Origin: Caldifarciminota bacterium
Lineage (GTDB): Bacteria; Hydrothermota; Hydrothermia; S141-80
Length of the DNA: 7,954 bases
Reading direction: 5' to 3'
NCBI GenBank assembly: GCA_027053375.1
Contig: JALUJC010000279.1
Span: 1-7,954 of the forward strand
The notes beneath the pieces were generated by a model, which saw only the letters and a program-made list of their open reading frames with translations, ran no database searches and was not told where the DNA came from. Positions 1 to 3,419 of this stretch are shown piece by piece. The translations under genes were made by a program, and so were the position numbers. The stretch's first letter is position 1. Each line of letters opens with the position of its first letter.

Positions 1-458
1 GTATTGGCACCCACATCCAGCAGCAGCGTGGGTCCCTGAAGACTGGGAAGCACAGCCGCAATCGCTGGACGTTTGATCCCTTTCAACCGCCCCAGGATCC
101 GGAGGGAGAACCCCATCACCGCCCCGGTGTTCCCGGCGGACACGAAAGCATCCGCTTTGCCGTCCCGCACCAGCTCCAGGGCCACGGCCATGGAGGACCG
201 GGGTTTGCGTTTGAGCGCTTCTGAAGGTTTGTCCTCCATGGTGACCCACTCTTCGGCGGGAACAATGCGAAAGGGAGGTTCGGTTAACACCCCCTGCCTT
301 CGCGCTTCTCTGCGGATCTGATCCGGTGGACCCACCAGAATCACATCCACGTCAGGTAGTTCCCGGTGGGCCAGCAACGCCCCCCCCACTTCGGACGCCG
401 GACAGTGGTCCGAACCCATGGCGTCCAGCGCCACCCGAATGCGTGGACTTCTCATCAT
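1..458 (-). CDS. plsX: Phosphate acyltransferase PlsX, N-terminal 152 residues (runs off left edge)
   Basis: PlsX makes acyl-phosphate from acyl-ACP and phosphate, the first step of the PlsX/PlsY route to phosphatidic acid, as a peripheral protein at the inner membrane. I translated the minus strand from the ATG at 458. Residues 8-20 read RVALDAMGSDHCP, the family's N-terminal signature. Residues 74-92 match the family stretch M-D-x-P-S-x-ALKRKxxSSM. Residues 100-114 contain ADAFVSAGNTGAVM, the strongly conserved glycine-rich part. The C-terminal half of the usual ~330-residue protein lies outside the window. The start is ATGATG; the first ATG shares its A with the TAA stop of rpmF, and only a weak purine stretch (AAGAGA) precedes it, so translation is probably coupled to rpmF. 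rpmF-plsX adjacency is a classic bacterial arrangement. Identification is very secure. Confidence 0.96.
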   Translation of the reverse strand, partial: MMRSPRIRVALDAMGSDHCPASEVGGALLAHRELPDVDVILVGPPDQIRREARRQGVLTEPPFRIVPAEEWVTMEDKPSEALKRKPRSSMAVALELVRDGKADAFVSAGNTGAVMGFSLRILGRLKGIKRPAIAAVLPSLQGPTLLLDVGAN

Positions 459-646
459 TATTCGGTTTTCTCTTTCACCAGGATCACCGGTTCACCCCGG
501 TAATACCCGCAGTTGGGGCAAACCCGGTGAGGAAGCCGGGGCTCACCGCACTGGGGACACCGGCTGTGCGGGGGCTGTGCAGCCCTGTAATGGGTTCGAC
601 GCTTTTTGCCCCGGGCCGATGAGTGACGTCGTTTCGGTGCAGGCAT
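458..646 (-). CDS. rpmF: 50S ribosomal protein L32, zinc-ribbon type
   Basis: Structural protein of the large ribosomal subunit, 62 residues, which is the normal size. The N-terminus MPAPKRRHSSARGKKRR is the typical basic L32 tail (usually MAVPKRKTS.. in other bacteria). Cysteines 30, 33, 43 and 46 form a CPQC...CPNC zinc ribbon followed by GYYRG, so this is the Cys4, zinc-binding form rather than a Cys-less paralogue. The start at 646 is set by AAGGAG at 654-659, seven bases upstream; that site lies across the end of serS. The serS stop (650-652) is three bases from this start, and the rpmF stop overlaps the plsX start as TAATG. The gene sits between serS and plsX in one tight transcription unit. 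The L32 call is secure. Confidence 0.97.
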   Translation of the reverse strand: MPAPKRRHSSARGKKRRTHYRAAQPPHSRCPQCGEPRLPHRVCPNCGYYRGEPVILVKEKTE

Positions 647-649
647 GCT

Positions 650-1957
650 CTAACTCCTTGTTGGTTTCGCTTCAGGGGTCAGACGTTCCAGTCCGTCCAT
701 GTAGGGACGAAGCACGTCTGGAATGATGACCGATCCGTCGGGTTGCTGAAAGTTTTCCAGCAGTGCAATAAAGGTCCGCGGTGTTGCCAGACCGGAACCG
801 TTCAGGGTGTGGACGTATTCCACGGTGCCGTCCGCACGGCGTACCCGCGTTCTGGCGCGCCGGGCCTGAAAAGCTTCGGTGTTGGACACGGAGGAAACTT
901 CAAGCCATCGTTTCTGACCGGGCGCCCAGGCCTCGATATCGTAGGTTTTGGCTGCAGCAAATCCCAGATCCCCGGTGGAAAGGGCCACCACACGGTAGGG
1001 GATGCCCAGACGCTGAAGAATGGTCTCGGCATGCTGAAGCATGCGTTCCAGTTCCTCGTAGGACTGTTCAGGGAGGGTGAACTTGAAGAGTTCCACCTTG
1101 TTAAACTGATGGACCCGGATCATACCCCGAACGTCCTTCCCGTACGCACCGGCTTCCCGCCGGAAGCAGGGGGTATAGGCGGTGTAGTGCAGCGGCAACT
1201 GTTGCTCGTCCAGGATCTGATCCCGGTGAAGGTTGGCCAGGGAGGCCTCGGCGGTGGGAATCAGATACAGGTCGTCCGCAGGCATGTGGTACATCTCTTC
1301 ACGGAACTTGGGGAGATGCCCCGAGGCCACCAGGGCTTCCTCGCGCACCAGGATGGGCGGGAAGATTTCGGTATAGCCGTGTTCCCGGGTGTGGACATCC
1401 AGGAAGAACTGAATCAGGGCGCGTTCAAGTCGTGCTCCGAGCCCCCTGTAGGTCACGAAACGGGATCCAGACATGTTCCGGGCCGAGTCGAAGTCCAGAA
1501 TGCCCAGCAACTCTCCCAGTTCCCAGTGGGGGCGGGGTTCAAAATCAAACGTGGTCGGCTCTCCCCATGTACGCACCACCACGTTGGCGGTTTCATCGGG
1601 TCCCACCGGCACGGTTTCATGGGGAATATTGGGGATCAACAGCCAGGCCTTTTCAAAGGCTTCTTCCAGTTCCCGTCGGCGGGCTTCCAGGGATTTTAAT
1701 CGCTCCCCCAGTTCCTGGCTTTCGGCGATGCGCTGTTCTGCTTCCTCGTGCTTTCCAGAAGCTTTGAGTCCCGCGATCTCCCGGGAGACCTGGTTCCTCC
1801 GGGTGCGGAGTTCATCCACCTCCCGAATGAGGGCGCGGCGTTCCCGATCCAGTTCCACCAGCTGATCCACCACAGCCGGATCCTCTCCGCGCCGTGCGAG
1901 GGCGTCGCGGAGACGGGCCTGACCATCCGGATCACGGAGAAGTGCACGATCTAACAT
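650..1957 (-). CDS. serS: Serine--tRNA ligase
   Basis: Cytoplasmic class II aminoacyl-tRNA synthetase that charges tRNA-Ser (and tRNA-Sec where present) with serine; 435 residues, a normal length. Residues about 28-105 are a charged, Leu-rich antiparallel coiled coil, the tRNA-binding arm. The catalytic core follows: TAE at 235-237 (serine/ATP recognition), motif 2 at 264-292 (CFRREAG.., with HQFNKVEL), and motif 3 at 386-402 (NGSGLATPRTFIALLEN), whose Arg394 should contact ATP. TGDLGFAAAKTYDIE at 328-342 is also typical. Motif 3 has ATPRT where many bacterial enzymes have AVGRT, a mild divergence. The ATG at 1957 follows AGAGGA with a very short spacer. It is preceded by tRNA-Gln (34 nt upstream) and followed by rpmF after 3 nt. 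It is an unusual first protein gene for an rpmF-plsX unit. Confidence 0.97.
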   Translation of the reverse strand: MLDRALLRDPDGQARLRDALARRGEDPAVVDQLVELDRERRALIREVDELRTRRNQVSREIAGLKASGKHEEAEQRIAESQELGERLKSLEARRRELEEAFEKAWLLIPNIPHETVPVGPDETANVVVRTWGEPTTFDFEPRPHWELGELLGILDFDSARNMSGSRFVTYRGLGARLERALIQFFLDVHTREHGYTEIFPPILVREEALVASGHLPKFREEMYHMPADDLYLIPTAEASLANLHRDQILDEQQLPLHYTAYTPCFRREAGAYGKDVRGMIRVHQFNKVELFKFTLPEQSYEELERMLQHAETILQRLGIPYRVVALSTGDLGFAAAKTYDIEAWAPGQKRWLEVSSVSNTEAFQARRARTRVRRADGTVEYVHTLNGSGLATPRTFIALLENFQQPDGSVIIPDVLRPYMDGLERLTPEAKPTRS

Positions 1958-1991
1958 GGGTCCTCTACCCGCTTCTGGTTTAACGAAAAAC

Positions 1992-2065
1992 TGGCTGGGG
2001 GAGGAGGATTCGAACCTCCACTACCAGATCCAGAGTCTGGCGTCCTGCCGTTAGACGATCCCCCA
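1992..2065 (-). tRNA. tRNA-Gln (anticodon CTG)
   Basis: Folding the minus strand by eye gives a complete cloverleaf. The acceptor stem TGGGGGA/TCCCCCA has seven pairs. The anticodon stem CCAGA/TCTGG encloses the loop CTCTGGA with anticodon CTG. The T arm GGAGG-TTCGAAT-CCTCC is followed by discriminator G and an encoded CCA (1992-1994). It reads CAG codons, which suits a G+C-rich genome. Five T residues start one base after the CCA (1986-1990), and serS begins 34 nt downstream. It is probably co-transcribed with the tRNA-Glu upstream. Confidence 0.96.
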
Positions 2066-2081
2066 GCTCTTGAGAGATCCA

Positions 2082-2098
2082 AACGTCCGCTGGACGTT
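2082..2098 (-). other. Hairpin in the spacer between the two tRNAs
   Basis: The 40-nt spacer between tRNA-Glu and tRNA-Gln contains AACGTCC and GGACGTT around a three-base loop, a perfect 7-bp stem. It is followed on the minus strand by only three T residues, so I read it as a processing or folding element of a dicistronic tRNA precursor rather than an efficient terminator. The pairing is directly visible; its role is inferred. Confidence 0.5.
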
Positions 2099-2105
2099 AG
2101 GGGCA

Positions 2106-2178
2106 TGCCCCCACCGGGACTCGAACCCGGGTCTCCAGGCTGAGAACCTGGCATCCTTGGCCGCTAGACGATGGGGGC
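2106..2178 (-). tRNA. tRNA-Glu (anticodon CTC)
   Basis: A complete cloverleaf is visible on the minus strand. The acceptor stem GCCCCCA/TGGGGGC has seven pairs. The D-arm region reads TCGTCTAGCGGCCAAGGA, the usual Glu pattern. The anticodon stem CCAGG/CCTGG encloses loop TTCTCAG with anticodon CTC. The T arm is CCCGG-GTTCGAGT-CCCGG-like, and the discriminator is A. Bases after the discriminator are TGC, so CCA is not encoded and must be added by the CCA-adding enzyme, unlike the neighbouring tRNA-Gln. It lies directly downstream of a near-consensus promoter and is the first gene of the unit. Confidence 0.96.
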
Positions 2179-2192
2179 GTATGCGGTGGGTC

Positions 2193-2221
2193 ATTATATA
2201 CCCTGACGGGGGAATATTCAA
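2193..2221 (-). promoter_or_regulatory. Sigma70-type promoter for the tRNA-Glu/tRNA-Gln (and probably serS) unit
   Basis: Minus strand: -35 TTGAAT at 2216-2221, a 17-base spacer, and a perfect -10 TATAAT at 2193-2198. The start would fall near 2186, about 8 nt before tRNA-Glu. The stretch after the -10 is GC-rich (GACCCACCGC), the kind of discriminator that makes stable-RNA promoters sensitive to ppGpp and growth rate in well-studied bacteria. The -35 overlaps the TGA stop of the small membrane-protein gene upstream. Confidence 0.85.
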
Positions 2222-2460
2222 CTATTCGCCCCGGTTCGTGTAAACCCGGGTGCATGGGGGTCGGTGTGCCCAGCATGGGCTGGGCTGGCGAAGGGGCCAC
2301 GCTTCATGGTGTTGTGAAGCATCCGACCGGCACGTTCCATCTGGTTGTACATCTGTTCGCCAGCATCCGGGATTTGGGGAAATTGCACGGTGGAATGAAT
2401 CCGTCGAACCAGGTAAGATAGGGCGCTGCCCACCAGCAGGATGGTAATCAGAACGTTCAT
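2218..2460 (-). CDS. Small single-pass membrane protein of unknown function (80 aa)
   Basis: I do not recognise this protein. Residues 2-18 (NVLITILLVGSALSYLV) form one hydrophobic helix at the extreme N-terminus, followed by two Arg, which suggests a membrane anchor with the rest in the cytoplasm. Residues 30-55 are Met/Gln/Arg-rich and probably helical. The tail (56-80) is rich in Pro, His, Gly and Thr and likely disordered. The start at 2460 is well supported by AGGAGGTGA a few bases upstream (about 2464-2472), one of the best ribosome binding sites in the window. That is the main reason to take so short a frame as real. The stop codon lies inside the -35 box of the tRNA promoter. A possible -10 (TATGAT, 2487-2492) lies upstream without a clear -35. 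It is divergent from the lipoprotein/receptor operon. Confidence 0.6.
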   Translation of the reverse strand: MNVLITILLVGSALSYLVRRIHSTVQFPQIPDAGEQMYNQMERAGRMLHNTMKRGPFASPAHAGHTDPHAPGFTRTGANS

Positions 2461-2522
2461 GCGTCACCTCCTGTTCGGGTGTGTACATCATACAGGATGA
2501 TCCGTGAAGTTTCCGGGTCCGC

Positions 2523-2538
2523 AAAAAAGTAAAAAAGT
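2523..2538. repeat. Tandem 8-mer A-rich repeat in the divergent intergenic region
   Basis: Two back-to-back copies of AAAAAAGT (2523-2530 and 2531-2538). The 206-bp region 2461-2666 between the divergent genes contains this A-rich block, two dyads and one promoter; I see no further gene there. The A-tracts could bend DNA or act as an UP-like element, but this is inference. Confidence 0.5.
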
Positions 2539-2553
2539 AAATTGAGTATGTGT

Positions 2554-2572
2554 CTCTCTTTATCTAAGAGAG
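2554..2572. promoter_or_regulatory. Perfect 19-nt dyad, candidate operator upstream of the lipoprotein/receptor promoter
   Basis: CTCTCTT-TATCT-AAGAGAG: seven perfectly complementary bases on each side of a five-base centre. It ends 8 bp before the -35 box at 2581, with its centre about 53 bp before the predicted start. No T-run follows on either strand and no gene runs into it, so it is not a terminator. A dimeric DNA-binding protein site is the likeliest reading. It does not resemble a Fur box. Confidence 0.45.
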
Positions 2573-2580
2573 CATGAAGG

Positions 2581-2609
2581 TTGTCGGTTTTTGAAGGGGG
2601 CCTTACAAT
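2581..2609 (+). promoter_or_regulatory. Sigma70-type promoter of the lipoprotein/TonB-receptor operon
   Basis: Plus strand: -35 TTGTCG (2581-2586, 4 of 6 consensus), a 17-base spacer, and -10 TACAAT (2604-2609, 5 of 6). The start would be near 2616, leaving a leader of about 50 nt before the ATG at 2667. That is too short for a large riboswitch. Spacing is ideal; the -35 is imperfect. Confidence 0.6.
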
Positions 2610-2610
2610 T

Positions 2611-2631
2611 ATTACTGATCGTTCAGTCAAT
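2611..2631. promoter_or_regulatory. Dyad overlapping the predicted transcription start, candidate repressor operator
   Basis: The core ACTGATCGTTCAGT (2614-2627) is symmetric at 12 of 14 positions. ATT and AAT flanks extend the symmetry if one base is bulged. It begins just after the -10 box and covers the predicted +1, the usual place for a repressor. The ACTGA..TCAGT form is reminiscent of TetR/AcrR-type operators, but no such regulator gene is in the window. Confidence 0.45.
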
Positions 2632-2666
2632 CTCCCAAAGCTTGCTTGACAGAAGGAGGAAAGACG

Positions 2667-3419
2667 ATGAAACGCAGCGTGTTGGGCTGGATCACCCTGT
2701 CTGCACTGGTGCTTGGCGCAGCCTGTACCAGAACATCGGATACCCTGCCCCCTACCACGGGAACCCTTCGAGGCACCATTACCTTTCATGGAACGTGGCC
2801 CTATGCGGGCGCAGACTCGGTGAATCTCTCTCTCTTCACCGTATGGCCTCCCGCAGGACCTCCGGCGCAGTATGTTTATCTCACACCACCGCAGAATCCC
2901 GGGGACACGGTGCACACCGTTTCCTTTGAAGTGACCAATGTGGACCTGGGAACCTTCCATCTTGCAGCAGGCTGGCACAGTTTTCTCCTGGGGTACGGGG
3001 GATCGGTCACACTCACCGAGTCCACCCTGACCGTGGACAGCATTCAGTTTGATGCGTCCTTTGATACCCTGTACACCCGCACCCTGTCCGGCACACTGAA
3101 CCTTCAGGGGGTATGGCCTGATTCCACAACCCATCTTGTGTATGTGGCCACTGGCGCCACCGCCTGGAACGGTCAGGGCTGGGAGGGGTATCCTCAGAAT
3201 CCTCCGCGGATGGTGGTGCTTGCACCGGGAAGCACCGCTTTTACCCTGACCCGGTTGATGCCCACCGTGCACACGGCTGTCGCGGTTTTTGATTACGACC
3301 TGGTCAACCACACCGTTACGCTGGTGGGGATCCTGGGCGGTGATCCGCAGAATCCGCAGACCGTGGACCTCACCCAGGGGGATGTATCGGGCCTCACCAT
3401 TGACGTGACCTTTCCCTGA
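2667..3419 (+). CDS. Lipoprotein with two tandem beta-rich repeats, partner of the TonB receptor
   Basis: I recognise no named family. The start at 2667, not the in-frame ATG at 2646, is chosen because AAGGAGGA (2653-2660) sits seven bases before it and because it gives a proper signal peptide. Residues 1-19 are K-R plus a hydrophobic stretch ending LGAA, followed by Cys20, a plausible signal-peptidase-II site. Residue +2 is Thr, so outer-membrane sorting is likely. After a Thr/Pro linker the mature part shows two related segments, about 32-132 and 139-249. Each opens GTLxGTxxFxGxWP-like (GTLRGTITFHGTWP; GTLNLQGVWP) and closes with a TVDSIQFDASF / GLTIDVTF strand. PQNP recurs at 75, 176 and 227. 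Only one Cys is present. It is directly followed by a TonB-dependent receptor (TGA then ATG), so a substrate-capturing surface or periplasmic lipoprotein is the likely role. The substrate is unknown. Confidence 0.85.
   Translation: MKRSVLGWITLSALVLGAACTRTSDTLPPTTGTLRGTITFHGTWPYAGADSVNLSLFTVWPPAGPPAQYVYLTPPQNPGDTVHTVSFEVTNVDLGTFHLAAGWHSFLLGYGGSVTLTESTLTVDSIQFDASFDTLYTRTLSGTLNLQGVWPDSTTHLVYVATGATAWNGQGWEGYPQNPPRMVVLAPGSTAFTLTRLMPTVHTAVAVFDYDLVNHTVTLVGILGGDPQNPQTVDLTQGDVSGLTIDVTFP

Noticed and set aside
64..81. Similarity between GGACGTTTG in plsX and the tRNA spacer hairpin region
   Set aside because: The shared core is only about nine bases and is likely chance; not a meaningful repeat.
623..1699. 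Long plus-strand frame (358 codons) opposite serS
   Set aside because: It is antisense to a secure serS gene, has low-complexity composition and no ribosome binding site; an ordinary shadow of a G+C-rich gene.
2268..2285. GCCCAGC-ATGG-GCTGGGC hairpin as a terminator of the small membrane-protein gene
   Set aside because: It lies inside the coding frame and no T-run follows on the minus strand.
2554..2572. Fur box controlling the TonB receptor
   Set aside because: The dyad does not contain the GATAAT/ATTATC-type repeats; iron control is not supported by sequence.
2610..2666. Riboswitch in the leader of the lipoprotein/receptor operon (for example cobalamin)
   Set aside because: The predicted leader is only about 50 nt, too short for a cobalamin riboswitch, and I see no matching conserved boxes.
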